From the NCBI GenBank assembly GCA_963810905.1, contig CAWEPG010000011.1:372001-436000 (forward strand): a stretch of 64,000 bases of DNA, read 5' to 3'. This stretch comes from CAWBAT01 sp963810905. Its GTDB lineage: Bacteria; Acidobacteriota; Terriglobia; Versatilivoradales; Versatilivoraceae. Of the stretch, positions 9,770 through 19,654 are shown one piece after another. The translations under genes and the position numbers were made by a program. Position 1 is the first letter of the stretch. Each line of letters begins with the position of its first letter. The notes below the pieces were generated by a model. It made no database searches and was not told where the DNA came from. It saw nothing but the letters and a program-made list of their open reading frames with translations.

Positions 9770-11641
9770 ATGCCAAAGCCTGACACCCAATTCGAAGGCC
9801 CGGAGCCCACGGGGAAGCGAATGAGCTCAAGCCAGGGGTCAGGGCCTAGTGTCGAATCAATCCAAAATCAGCTCAGAAAAATTATGGCGAGTGCCGGTTT
9901 CATCCGGTCAGAACGGATGGGTCGCTTCCTCAAGTTCATTGTCGAAGAGACTTTAGGGGGGCATGGGGACCGTCTCAAGGAATACTCGATCGGGATAGAG
10001 GTTTTTGATCGTGGGGAATCTTTCGACCCCAGAACCGATCCCGTGGTGCGCGGTGAGGCCCGGCGCCTTCGCCTGAAACTGAAAGAGTACTATGAGGTTG
10101 AGGGGGCGACCGATCCGATCCGTTTCAACCTGCCCAAAGGAAGCTATGTCCCTTGTTTCGAGGCAAACGTTCAGGACTCACCAGGAATGCAAACGGCAAA
10201 TCCTTTGTCGCACGCACCGAAGCCCCATTTGAAAACCATTGCCGTATTGCCTTTCGTAAATTTGAGCTCCGACAGTGAGAACGAATACTTTAGCGACGGA
10301 TTGACCGAAGAAATTATTCACGCCCTGGGTAAAGTCGAAGGAATGAGCGTTGTCGCGCGCACCTCAGTTTTTCAATTTAAAGGGAAAGCCTACGATGTCA
10401 GAAAACTAGGGGAACAATTGAATGTTCAAACGGTTTTGGAAGGGAGTGTCAGGAAAGCAGGTGACCGTCTTCGGATCACGGCCCAACTCATCAACGCCGC
10501 CGATGGCTTCCATCTTTTTTCCAAAACCTTCGAAAGAGAAATGAAAGACGTTTTTGCCATTCAGGATGAAATTTCGAATACGATTGTGAATACTCTCAGG
10601 CACATCTACCAGCCGGGCGGTTCTTCTTTGCCCCGTACCAGTCTGAATTTAGATGCCTATCATATTTATCTCAAAGGGCGCTTTTACTGCCGCAAACGCA
10701 CCGAAGAAGGGATCAAGAAATCCATAGAATTCTTCCATCAAGCCACTGAGGTAGACCCTGATTATGCAGCAGCCTATGGAGGATTGGCAGAATCTTTCAG
10801 CTTGCTGGCGCACAAAGGTTTGCACCGCCCCCACGAAATCATGCCAAAGGTTAGGGCCGCAGCCCTCAAGGCCATAGAGTTGGATCCACAAGTCCCCGAA
10901 GCCCATATGGCTCTTGGTTTTGTGCGGTCTACTTACGATTGGGACTGGGAAGCGGCCGAACGGCACTATTGGCAAGCTCTGGAGTCTTCCTCGTATGGAA
11001 ACGTGGAAGCGCAGCACTGGTATGCAACTGACTATCTGTCACCTCTGGGCCGACTAGACGAGGCACTAGAGCATATCCAGCATGCTTTATTTGTAGACCC
11101 TCTCTCGCATCTCATTAATTCTAGCGTGGGATTCGTGTTTATCGTCAGACGCGAGTACGATCAGGCCATTGAGCAGTTCCAGAAGGGCTTATGTCTGGAT
11201 CCCAATTATTACCATTTCTATACGGGCTTAGGACGATCTCACATGCAATTGGGAATGTTCCGTGAAGCGTTGGAATATTTTCAAAAAGCCAGGGCCTTAT
11301 CAGGGGACCTCCCTTATGTGACCGGGATTCTGGCCCACTGTTACGCCATCATGGGAGACCTTGAGAAAGCGAAGTAGCTCAAAGAGGAATTGCTGCAACT
11401 TTCTCAAGAACGTCACGTTCCCTCGGTAACGTTCGCGCTTCTGAATAGCGCACTTAATAAACCGGATGAGGCTTATGCCTGGCTCAAGAAAGCATTCATT
11501 GAACGAGAATCTCCCCTGGCTTACTTAAACGTGTACCCGACGTATGACTCCTTGCGAGCCGACCCTAGGGTCCAAGAGATAATTCGACAGATGAGACTGG
11601 CACCCTCGATGACGGCAGTTAATCGATCTATCGAATCATGA
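9770..11641 (+). pseudogene. Winged-helix/FlgO(TolB-like)/TPR protein with an internal TAG stop
   Basis: The N-terminus (residues 30-130) is the winged-helix-like region common in acidobacterial proteins (ERMGRFLKFIVEETL, then DPRTDPVVRGEARRLRLKL). Next comes a FlgO/TolB-N-like domain (KTIAVLPFVNLSSDSENEYFSDGLTEEI to QDEISNTIV), then TPRs to the end. After residue 535 the reading frame meets TAG at 11375-11377. The same frame stays open for 87 more codons (LKEELLQLSQ, then a typical C-terminal TPR YAWLKKAFIERESPLAYL) to a stop at 11639-11641. This is a single in-frame amber codon, not an indel. Family members are often misnamed adenylate cyclases; no cyclase domain is present. A regulatory role is inferred from the winged helix. 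The truncated form keeps most domains and might still work. Confidence 0.75.
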
Positions 11642-11683
11642 TCCCTTCTCAAAAAGTTAGTCCGTAGAGAATCTCGAGCCCTA

Positions 11684-12904
11684 ATGGAAATCATTGTTCA
11701 GAAATATGGAGGCAGTTCGGTCGCGGACATCGCGCGGTTGGAGCGGGTCGCTGACCGCGTCGTGAGAACGGCGCAAGCGGGGAAGCGAGTATGTGTCGTC
11801 GTCTCGGCGATGGGCAGGACCACCGATGACCTGATCACGCTGGCGCATCAAATCACCGATTCGCCGCCGCGACGGGAACTCGACATGCTCTTGTCCACTG
11901 GCGAGAGAATTTCGATGGCCCTTTTGGCGATGGCTATTCAAAAGCGTGGACAAGAGGCCATTTCTTTCACGGGGTCACAATCAGGCATCATCACGAACGA
12001 CCGGCATTCTGGCGCTCGGATTATCGAGATTCGGCCTGTTCGCATTCAAGACGAATTGGAACGCAATAAGATCGTGATTGTGGCGGGATTTCAGGGCATG
12101 TCGTACAAACGGGAGATTACCACGCTGGGTCGTGGTGGCTCCGACACAACCGCCGTGGCGCTGGCCGCAGCATTAAACGCCTCATTTTGTGAGATCTGCT
12201 CCGACGTGGATGGCGTGTACACCGCGGACCCTCACGTGGTTGAAGACGCCCGTCGCTTGGACCAGATCTCTTACGACGAAATGCAGGAACTGGCAGAACA
12301 CGGCGCCAAAGTATTGAACGCCCAGGCCGTCGAGTGGGCTCGAAAAGCCGGAATTCAAATCCATGCACGCTCCACTCATGCCGACGGCGAGGGAACACGC
12401 GTTGGAGTCGCGGTCAGCGGTCAAAGTGCCTGCGGGGTTGCAATCGCCAGGAATCTGGTCAGGCTGCGGCTGTCAGGATCAGCATCCGATTTGGGGGGAC
12501 AACTGGCGGAGGGCGGCGTCACTTTGTGGAGACTTATCGACGATCAAGCAAGTTCGGTCGCCATTTTCAGCCGCGATGACATTCCCGACTGGCCAGCTTT
12601 AAGGCATTCAATGCAAGCCCATTTCGCTTCTCGACTGGAAACAGAGGAAGATTTTGCCGCTGTTTCGGTCGTTGGAACCAGTTTAGGAGCGGCGAGTGAA
12701 GTCACTCGTGCCTTGGCTATGGCAAAGCACAATGAAGTTGAGATTCTTGGAGTTGATACGTCACCCTTACGTTTGACATTTTTCACTAAGCAGGCAGACT
12801 CGGCCAGGCTCGCCCAGCTGTTTCATGGAGTCTTCATCGCACCCCGAGAGGCAGTTCCATCCCAGAATGTGGACTCGTTCAGTCCGGAGAAAAAGACTTG
12901 TTAA
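11684..12904 (+). CDS. lysC: Aspartate kinase
   Basis: It phosphorylates L-aspartate as the first step toward lysine, threonine and methionine. The 406-residue product has the length of the monofunctional class with C-terminal ACT domains. It begins with the nucleotide-binding VQKYGGSSVAD, followed by VVVSAMGRTTDDL, LLSTGERISMALLAMA, TTLGRGGSDTTAVALAAAL and the CSDVDGVYTADPHVV segment. The last third (about 270-390) holds the divergent ACT repeats that normally bind lysine or threonine. The start ATG 11684 lacks a strong ribosome binding site. No other lysine-pathway gene is adjacent. It follows the TPR gene by 42 bases on the same strand. The symbol could equally be ask, and allosteric specificity cannot be read from the sequence. 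Confidence 0.93.
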   Translation: MEIIVQKYGGSSVADIARLERVADRVVRTAQAGKRVCVVVSAMGRTTDDLITLAHQITDSPPRRELDMLLSTGERISMALLAMAIQKRGQEAISFTGSQSGIITNDRHSGARIIEIRPVRIQDELERNKIVIVAGFQGMSYKREITTLGRGGSDTTAVALAAALNASFCEICSDVDGVYTADPHVVEDARRLDQISYDEMQELAEHGAKVLNAQAVEWARKAGIQIHARSTHADGEGTRVGVAVSGQSACGVAIARNLVRLRLSGSASDLGGQLAEGGVTLWRLIDDQASSVAIFSRDDIPDWPALRHSMQAHFASRLETEEDFAAVSVVGTSLGAASEVTRALAMAKHNEVEILGVDTSPLRLTFFTKQADSARLAQLFHGVFIAPREAVPSQNVDSFSPEKKTC

Positions 12905-13103
12905 AACCGGGGAAATCGCCGCAGTTCGGTGTTTTTCACCCAAAGATTCAAGCGGGGAGTCGGGTTATCGCCCCTGTACCACCCATAAATTCCCTGTTCT
13001 GTTTAAACAGTAGCTCCAGAAGCTCACACAGGTCATTAAAACTCATGGCCAATCGATTGCATCAAACTCATAGGAAGTAGATCTGAAAAGGAGGTACATC
13101 ACC
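12905..13103. promoter_or_regulatory. Short intergenic region with a 12-bp palindrome
   Basis: The palindrome CTGTTTAAACAG at 12999-13010 lies about 95 bases upstream of the small membrane protein gene and could be an operator. No factor can be assigned. Nothing else was recognised. Confidence 0.25.
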
Positions 13104-13310
13104 ATGACTAGCAAATCTTATTTAACTGTCACCTGCTTCCTCTTCCTGGTTTTTGCTGTAGCTCACTTATTTCGAGTGATTTTCGCGTTGCCAGTTCAGG
13201 TTGACAATTGGACAATTCCAATTTGGGTCTCCTGGCTACCTTTTGCAGGTGCGGCCTTTATGTCGCTTTGGGGATTCTGGCTAACGAGAGCAAAAGGCGA
13301 ATCACATTAG
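13104..13310 (+). CDS. Small two-helix membrane protein
   Basis: A 68-residue product with two predicted transmembrane helices, roughly residues 6-29 and 40-62, separated by a short polar loop (PVQVDNWTIP). It ends in a positively charged tail (LTRAKGESH). The coding call rests on a near-ideal ribosome binding site (AAAAGGAGG ten bases before the ATG) and a hydrophobicity pattern sensible for a membrane protein. I do not recognise the family. It stands alone between aspartokinase and a TonB-C fragment. Confidence 0.7.
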   Translation: MTSKSYLTVTCFLFLVFAVAHLFRVIFALPVQVDNWTIPIWVSWLPFAGAAFMSLWGFWLTRAKGESH

Positions 13311-13433
13311 AGTGAAAGCTCAGATGAAAAGCCAGATCCGCACAACGCCAAATACATGAGCGATTTCCGGATTTTGATCCCTTAAGTTTCTGAGCGGAGT
13401 GTATCTCCGCGATCCGTGCGACAGTTTTTGTGG

Positions 13434-13796
13434 CTATCGGAGAGAGAAATTGACTTCGACGTTAAGGTAGACATCAACGGGGACGCCATTTTTCATGCCT
13501 GGACGGAATTTCCATTGTCTTAACGCCTTCACCGCATTTTCGTCGAGCCCAAGCCCAATCCCCCGTAGCATCTTCAACATATCCAGCGTGCCATCTTTCC
13601 TAACAATTGCAGAGAAAACGACAGTCCCCTGATACTTGGCCTTCCGCGCTTCTTCAGAATATTGGGGTTCCACCCGATAGATGACCACCGGGGCGCTGAC
13701 ACCACCCCCGACACGATAGACCCCGCCGCCAATACCGCCTCCTTCTCCGGGACCTACTCCTTCACCGATTCCTGGACCAACTCCGCCCCCTTGTAT
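13434..13796 (-). pseudogene. TonB C-terminal domain fragment with Gly-rich linker
   Basis: The open frame from 13796 to the stop at 13434 encodes a Gly/Pro-rich linker (GVGPGIGEGVGPGEGG), then YRVGGGVSAPVVIYRVEPQYSEEARKAKYQGTVVF and the TonB-C beta-alpha-beta-beta fold ending VDVYLNVEVNFSL. TonB-C domains contact the TonB box of outer-membrane receptors. An energy-transducer protein would need an N-terminal membrane anchor, which is missing: an in-frame TGA at 13797-13799 lies directly upstream, and the first usable start is an internal GTG at 13688. The conserved linker before that start shows that the natural protein was longer. It is most likely a 5'-truncated or frameshifted remnant. Confidence 0.7.
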
Positions 13797-13931
13797 TCAT
13801 ACAGCGTTTCTAGAAGTTCATTTTCTATTTCATCGACATGTCGGCGCTCGCAGGGAGGGTGTAGCCTGGCTTCTGCCAAGGCTTCTTCCAGGAACTCAAT
13901 CAGATCTTCGCTGTTCTTTCTGAAGGTTCAT
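13754..13931 (-). other. Possible frameshifted small helical ORF overlapping the TonB-C remnant
   Basis: An ATG at 13931 follows AAAAGGAGAGCC, a good ribosome binding site. If one A is removed from the AAA a few codons in, the frame runs for about 58 codons to TAG at 13754-13756. It gives an acidic helical sequence (EDLIEFLEEALAEARL, then ERRHVDEIENELLETLYEYK). As sequenced the ATG frame stops after 11 codons. Codon choice looks protein-like, but the 3' part overlaps the Gly-rich TonB linker in another frame, so only one can be real there. It may be the 5' piece of whatever gene was fused to the TonB-C fragment. Confidence 0.3.
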
Positions 13932-14173
13932 GGCTCTCCTTTTAATTCCATTTGAGCCACAAACATTTCGACCAGTTTGGCCAAGTAATCTGCAGGCCAA
14001 CTCAAAGCTCTCTATTTTCACTTATAGATCATAATATTGGGTTGACCATTCGATTGGAAAAACAAATATTCTATTGGCGTGAGGATTAAAGTCGAAGAAA
14101 TCCACTGCTTTTTTATACAATAGGGTTTACTTGTATAGATCTAGCTCCTCCCTACTCCAAAAAGGAGAATCTC

Positions 14174-15049
14174 ATGTTTCAATTGAAGAAGATCCTCTTG
14201 CCTGTTGATTTTTCGGATCGTTGCCATGAAGCCATCCGGTATGCCCTACCTCCACTCGCAAAGCAATTCGGCTGTGAGATCTTCGTCTGCCATGTATTGA
14301 CGCCATTTCTTGAATTTGGTTCTTCCGAACTCGGTATTAGCCTGTCCGGAGAATACATGGTGGAGAGAAGAAAAGAAGCAAAGAAACAGCTCGAAGCATT
14401 TCTTGCTGACGAGCTGCGGGAGTTCAGAGTCACTCGTGTCCTGCTCGAGGGGGACCCTGCCCGGAAAATTGTCGAACAGGCACACTCCACCGGCTGCGAC
14501 TTAATTTTGATGCCGACGCATGGGTACGGCCCCTTCCGGAGAATGCTGCTCGGCTCTGTCACCTCAAAAGTTCTCCACGACGCAGAGTGTCCTGTTTGGA
14601 CGGGGGCACACTTTCAATCCGAATCCCCGACAGAAGCCCTCCAACTGCGTCGTATCCTCTGCGCAATCGACTTAGGTCCGCATAGCAAGCAAACACTTGA
14701 CTGGGCATCCCAGCTTGCCGCCGAATTCAACGCCAAGTTGAATCTCGTTCACGTGATTACGGCGCTCGACCCTCGGACCCAGGATTATTATTTTGCTCCG
14801 GAATGGCGGAAATACTTGATCGAGCAAGCTCGCGCGGATCTCGATACTCTCCAACAGGCCGCAGGAACAAAGCTTGAAGTGGAGCTGGAGATGGGGGATG
14901 TCGCTCAAGCAGTTTGCGCAGCAGCCAAATTGAATCAAGCCGACCTCATCGTCGTAGGCCGCGGTTCCATCGTGAGTACATTGGGGCGATTTCGCACCCA
15001 TACCTACACCATCATCCGCGATTCTCCTTGCCCGGTGGTGAGTGTTTAG
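14174..15049 (+). CDS. Universal stress protein, tandem UspA domains
   Basis: 291 residues made of two UspA domains. The first opens KKILLPVDFSDRCHEAIRYA and contains LILMPTHGYGPFRRMLLGSVTSKVLHDAECPV, with the G-x2-R-x9-GS ATP-binding pattern of the ATP-type subfamily. The second opens RRILCAIDLGPHSKQTLDWA and ends DLIVVGRGSIVSTLGRFRTHTYTIIRDSPCPVVSV. Cytoplasmic, expected to act as an ATP-binding stress or energy-status protein. The ATG at 14174 has AAAAAGGAG upstream. A loose promoter, TTGACC at 14042-14047 with AATATT 17 bases on, lies upstream. Monocistronic by its surroundings. Confidence 0.92.
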   Translation: MFQLKKILLPVDFSDRCHEAIRYALPPLAKQFGCEIFVCHVLTPFLEFGSSELGISLSGEYMVERRKEAKKQLEAFLADELREFRVTRVLLEGDPARKIVEQAHSTGCDLILMPTHGYGPFRRMLLGSVTSKVLHDAECPVWTGAHFQSESPTEALQLRRILCAIDLGPHSKQTLDWASQLAAEFNAKLNLVHVITALDPRTQDYYFAPEWRKYLIEQARADLDTLQQAAGTKLEVELEMGDVAQAVCAAAKLNQADLIVVGRGSIVSTLGRFRTHTYTIIRDSPCPVVSV

Positions 15050-15471
15050 TTTGATCGGGACATGGGTCTGGAGAACCTTCTTCGTGAGCCAATTCCCGGC
15101 GGAGCGTGATTTGATCCGCAATTTGAAGGTGCAACATTCGCTTTTTTCCTGTTGTTCTTTTCCTGGGCTTGGAGAAGATGAGTGACACCCACAGCGAAAC
15201 TTTTCCCTCTTAACCGGGTCGAGCTAATTCGACGAGTAGATTCTCTTAAGTTTTGCAGACGTAAGCCTACACCGATGACCTAGAGGAGCCCAAGGGTAGG
15301 TTGAGGATAGGAATCAACAGGAGGTTTAGTGTGGAAGGCCTAAAAGCATTCGAATCAACGTGACAAATCAAATGACCGCATCACCACTCTTGAAATGTCC
15401 TGGCCTGCTGAGAGGTAATTCAGGCGACACTCATTTTTGTTTCCTCAAGAATTGTCCCATACTCTATCTAG
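15050..15471. other. Intergenic region between convergent genes
   Basis: No gene is supported. An AGGAGG motif near 15319 precedes a GTG, but that frame closes after ten codons. No strong hairpin with a T-run was found between the convergent Usp and SCO genes. Confidence 0.4.
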
Positions 15472-16356
15472 CTATCGTAATTTTGTCGCCACAAAGTCGC
15501 CCAGCTGTTCAGCCGTGAATTCGTTTCCCTCGAAGTTGGCTACCAGTTTCCCCTGGCGATCGATGACAACCGTATGCAAGGAATGCGTCAGGGTACCCTC
15601 ATCCGGCCAATAATTGACGCCGAAACTGCGGCACACCTGCTTGACGTCAGATAATGAGCCCGTCAGAAAGTGCCATGAATTGGGATCGGCCTTCCAAGTT
15701 TCAGCGTACTTGGCCATCACCTCCGGCTGATCGTGTACCGGATCGATGGTAATGCTCAGTAGGATGAGATCACGTCCCAATTGGTCTGCGAAACGCTTCT
15801 GAAGACGACCGAAATTGCTGGACAGCCGGAAACAGTAATTCGGGAGCGGACAACTCGTGTAGATGAATGTGATTGCCACTACCTTATTAGAGAATTGCGC
15901 GAGGGAAATGCGCTTTTTGGTCTGATCGATCAAAGTAAAATCCGAAACCGGCTGGCCGAGGGAAAGCGTGGGCAGTGCCGGGTTAGTCTTATCCAAGCTA
16001 TCTAGAAGTTGCAACCGGCGGACCAGGAGCGGTTCTTGTTCAAGATTTTGATAACTGTGAGCCTTAATATTCTCGGCATAAGAATCATCTTCTTCGACAA
16101 CTAGCGTGAAGTCTACCTGCATGCTCGACTCCAGACCATCCAGTAGTTTCGGGTCACGAACTGAAAACGGCATTGTCATCGCTTCCATATAATTGGGAAT
16201 AGCCGCGCACGATGCAACGAAGGTCTGATGGGAGCGGTCGATTTTCAATATCAGCCCGGTTACGGGGTATCTCTCTGTGGCCCAGGCCTGTCCTGCGCCA
16301 ATGCATGCTACAAGGGCGAGTAATACTCTTCGTTTCATTGAGTTCATTCCGTTCAT
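15472..16356 (-). CDS. CusF-like/SCO1-SenC copper protein
   Basis: A periplasmic or lipid-free secreted protein of about 294 residues. It has a signal peptide (RRVLLALVACIGAGQAWA), then a CusF-like copper-binding beta barrel (YPVTGLILKIDRSHQTFVAS to EAMTMPFSVRD), and from about residue 120 a thioredoxin-fold SCO1/SenC domain. The SCO copper motif here is C-P-L-P-N-Y-C, with five residues between the cysteines instead of three, and the distal histidine is present in THSLHTVVID. SCO proteins deliver copper to cytochrome oxidase CuA or act as redox sensors. The ATG at 16356 was chosen because signal peptide and AAAGAGGG precede it. The same frame is open far upstream into the ASPIC/UnbV gene, so an in-frame stop is missing between them. 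Confidence 0.82.
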   Translation of the reverse strand: MNGMNSMKRRVLLALVACIGAGQAWATERYPVTGLILKIDRSHQTFVASCAAIPNYMEAMTMPFSVRDPKLLDGLESSMQVDFTLVVEEDDSYAENIKAHSYQNLEQEPLLVRRLQLLDSLDKTNPALPTLSLGQPVSDFTLIDQTKKRISLAQFSNKVVAITFIYTSCPLPNYCFRLSSNFGRLQKRFADQLGRDLILLSITIDPVHDQPEVMAKYAETWKADPNSWHFLTGSLSDVKQVCRSFGVNYWPDEGTLTHSLHTVVIDRQGKLVANFEGNEFTAEQLGDFVATKLR

Positions 16357-19095
16357 GGGGCCCTCTTTAAGATTATAACCCCTGCACCCTTCTATTTGCG
16401 AAGCTCCGCGGAATGGTTGACTGGGGATCGAGGCCTCACTTTTCGGGCCCCCGAGGTGGTACGGCCGCCGCTCGAGTTTCGTATATTCCGCGGCAAACTC
16501 CTTGATTTCGAGAAACTGGTTCTTACCCACGTTGGAGAATATCTGCGGGGTCCTGCTGCCTCCCGGCCACGTTATTTCAAGGCTCACAATCTGCGCCGCT
16601 TTGCCCAAGCCGATGTGTTGTTGCAACGGAGACGCTCCAAAAGACCCTCCACTGCCGACGGTGCGATAGATCGCCCGGATTGCCTGGCCTTCGTTTTTCA
16701 CCGTCACTTTGATTCGTGCTCCAATCGCGGCCCGGTTTGACTTGCTTCCCACTAGCCGCAGGCTGATCCAGTCGTTGCCGTTGCCCGGATTTTCAAAAAG
16801 GCGGAAGGCATGACGGTCGCCAGGCACCGCGCCACCAATTGAGGTGAAAATATCTTCGTCGCCATCGTTGTCAATGTCCACAAAAGCGACGCCGTGTCCT
16901 TTGTGCAAATCGCCGGTGCCCGAGGAAGCGGTGATATCGACGAAAGATTTTCCCTCCTTATTGTGGAACAAGATATTGGGAACCAGAGAAGCGTACGAAG
17001 GATCACCGGTGCCGAGGTAGATATCCAGATATCCGTCGTTATCTACATCGCCGAAATTGGCGCCCATGGGCATGAAGACGCGGTCAAGTCCGACTTCCTT
17101 GGTCACATCGCGGAATGCGCCATTTCCAAGGTTCTTGTACAGTCTCGAGGATGGGGCATTGTGAGGAAGCCCGAGGTAGGTGCGCACCGTCTCATCGACC
17201 GACGCCTGGTAGGCTGTGTCGAACACATCGGGCAAGCCATCATTGTCATAGTCAAAGAACCAGGTGGCGAAACTCCTTCCGGTCCCCGGCACCCCGGCTT
17301 GATCTGCAATCTCTGCGAAGGTTCCATCGTGCTTATTGTGATACAGAAAGTTGTAGCCGATCACATTCGAAACGTAGAAATCCACGTATCCGTCGTTGTC
17401 ATAGTCTTCTGCCACAACCCCCTTCGTGAACTTGGTTTGGTCGATGCCGGCAGAATGGGAGATGTCTGTGAAGGTTCCGTCGCCCTTATTCAGAAATAGC
17501 TGGCTGGGCCCATTCTCGTTGCCCACGAAAAGATCAAGAAAACCATCATTGTTGATATCTGCCCAAACTCCTGCCTGCGTGTTTGTGGCCGGTTTCGCAA
17601 GGCCGCTCTCTTGGGTGACATCCGTGAAGGTCCCGTCGCAATTATTTCGAAGCAACGATTTGCGCTGCCCCAGCGACTGCCAGGCTCCCCGCAACACCAG
17701 AATGTCCAAGCACCCATCGTTGTTGTAGTCTGTCTGCATGAGGTTCAACCCGCCCAACTGCTTTGATAGTCCAGCCTTCTCGGCTTGGTCCGTGAAGATT
17801 CCTTTTCCGTTGTTGTGGAGATAGTGCATCGGCTCGCAACTGTCCCAACTCGTTGTCACCACCTCAAATAATCCATCATTATCGAAGTCATCCACGATCA
17901 CACCAGAGGCCATCACGAACAGGTTCAATCCAGCTTCGGGAGCCACGTCTTTAAAGCGTCCGATATTCTCAGTAGATGTGAACAAAGCTGGCGGCAGCAG
18001 GTACTTTTGCGGAACGCTTGCCGGGTATTGTCCCAACGTCATGTAGGTCAAATTTAGCAGCCATTTCACTTCGAGCTCGTCGGGTTTCTTCGCGAGATAT
18101 CTAAGGAAATACTGGATTGCCATTTCAGAACTGGCCGATTTCGCATATCGGATCCCCGGAGGCATCGGAAAAAGGCACCTCTCCCGGGATTTCGATACAC
18201 TTCATTCTCGATCTCGGATTTATGCAGGTAACCAATTCCCAGCATTTCATCCATCTGAGGCACAGCCTGAGGGACCTCCTCCACCGCAATCAGGTAGGCG
18301 ATTTCCCACTCTTCAACGGCCTTCGTCATTTCGCCTTGGTAAGCATGAAGTTGTCCTTTGGCGACGTGCGCCTGCATCACATCAAGCGGCTTCGCATACT
18401 TCACGTAAGCGGCGCTCTCCTTGCTAGTTGGGCTCAATATCTTCTCCAGCCCTTCCATGGACACGGAAAACGATTGGTTGTACGACTCACAGATCGCCTG
18501 CAAGTCCTGGTCCCAGCCATTCTGTCCTAGGGAGTCGAACCAGAGCCGATAATGCCTCACTGCGGCCGTCTACACCAGCCGGAAGCCGCACGTTTCCTAA
18601 GGCTTTGGCGGCTGCCGACCGAGAACGGTCAGCCTCCTCGATATCCACGACTTCGGATTGCGACAAAAACTTCAAGATTGCGTAACCTAATGGTATCTCG
18701 ACGATGTGGGAAAGCTGCCCTGGTTTAAGGCCCTTCAATGCGTCTCTCAGCTCGGGTTGTAGTGTCGCAATATCGGACATACCCAAGAGGCCGCCGCTGA
18801 TCGCCGAGGGGTCCATAGACTCCTCTCGCGCAAGCACGGCAAAGTCATCACCACGATTCAACCGCTCCAGGATTCTCTCCGCCTTTCCAACTGAATCTAC
18901 CATGATCATCCGCACTCCCATCTGGTTCGTGGAGGCATCTTGCGCCGGAGACCCGACCAAAGAGAATAAACTTGTACCATAAAGGACTGCCGCTCCGGAA
19001 ATGAGCCCAATGAACAGCAGTCTCAGGCCAATCTCCCAAAGAGAAGTAAAGGCCCTATTCCCGACAGGTGTCACAAATTTATCTGTCCTCTGCAT
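16357..19095 (-). pseudogene. PPIase-TPR-FG-GAP-ASPIC/UnbV protein, frameshifted and without a stop
   Basis: Three frames join into one large exported protein. Part 1 (from ATG 19095) has one membrane helix and a parvulin-type PpiC domain (RILERLNRGDDFAVLAREES, then SGGLLGM and GYAILKFLSQ). A break near 18560 leads to a helical TPR-like part (QNGWDQDLQAICESYNQSF). A second break near 18175 leads to the FG-GAP propeller with seven calcium-binding D-x-[DN]-N-D-G motifs, closing in the ASPIC/UnbV domain (SRTPQIFSNVGKNQFLEIKE) and the usual tail RRPYHLGG. After that tail no stop occurs and the frame enters the SCO gene. PPIase, TPR and CRTAC1-like repeats together are typical of acidobacterial surface proteins; the function is unknown. 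Two or three indels are needed. Confidence 0.78.
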
Positions 19096-19654
19096 TCGTT
19101 TTGTGTCGAGATATCTTGCAACCTTATTTCGGTGCTCTGCAATGTGCTTTAGGCCATAAAGGACATTGTCTTCTAAGGCGGTGATGCGATTGTAGCATGC
19201 AATCCCCTGATTGTCGCGCCAAGGCCCAAAATGGCCACACTAGGGAAAAGAGATGAAAATGTATCAAGCACACAATCTCGTAGGCCGCAGGATTGATTGT
19301 CCCACGCCATTTTCCAAACTTCGATTCCTGGGCGATTTTGCCAATGTGTGGGTTGAATGGCGCAAAAGCACCAGAAGTTCCAAACACCAGAAGAGAGCAT
19401 ACTTCAGGCTATTGCGTGAAAGTTGAGAGAGCTCTATTGAGGAATCCCCTCTCGTAATGGCACTGTCGTGAAAATAGATCCACAAACCTGATCTGTGACA
19501 ATATGCAAAATAAGAAAGGGGGCACAGCCCATCCAAACAAAGCTTGGCACGGCAACTAAATTGCCTCATTTGGAAAGGTAAATGTGTCTTTAGACGTTCC
19601 TTTTAATCGAGTGAATAGTCCTACTAGGTAAAAATTTAGGTTGAGGAAAACCCT
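19096..19654. other. Intergenic region between divergent genes
   Basis: A 559-base stretch between the divergent PPIase/ASPIC and URO-D genes. Open frames here are short, Cys/Trp-rich and overlap one another, which suggests noncoding DNA. It presumably carries both promoters; no clear -35/-10 pair was fixed. Confidence 0.4.
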
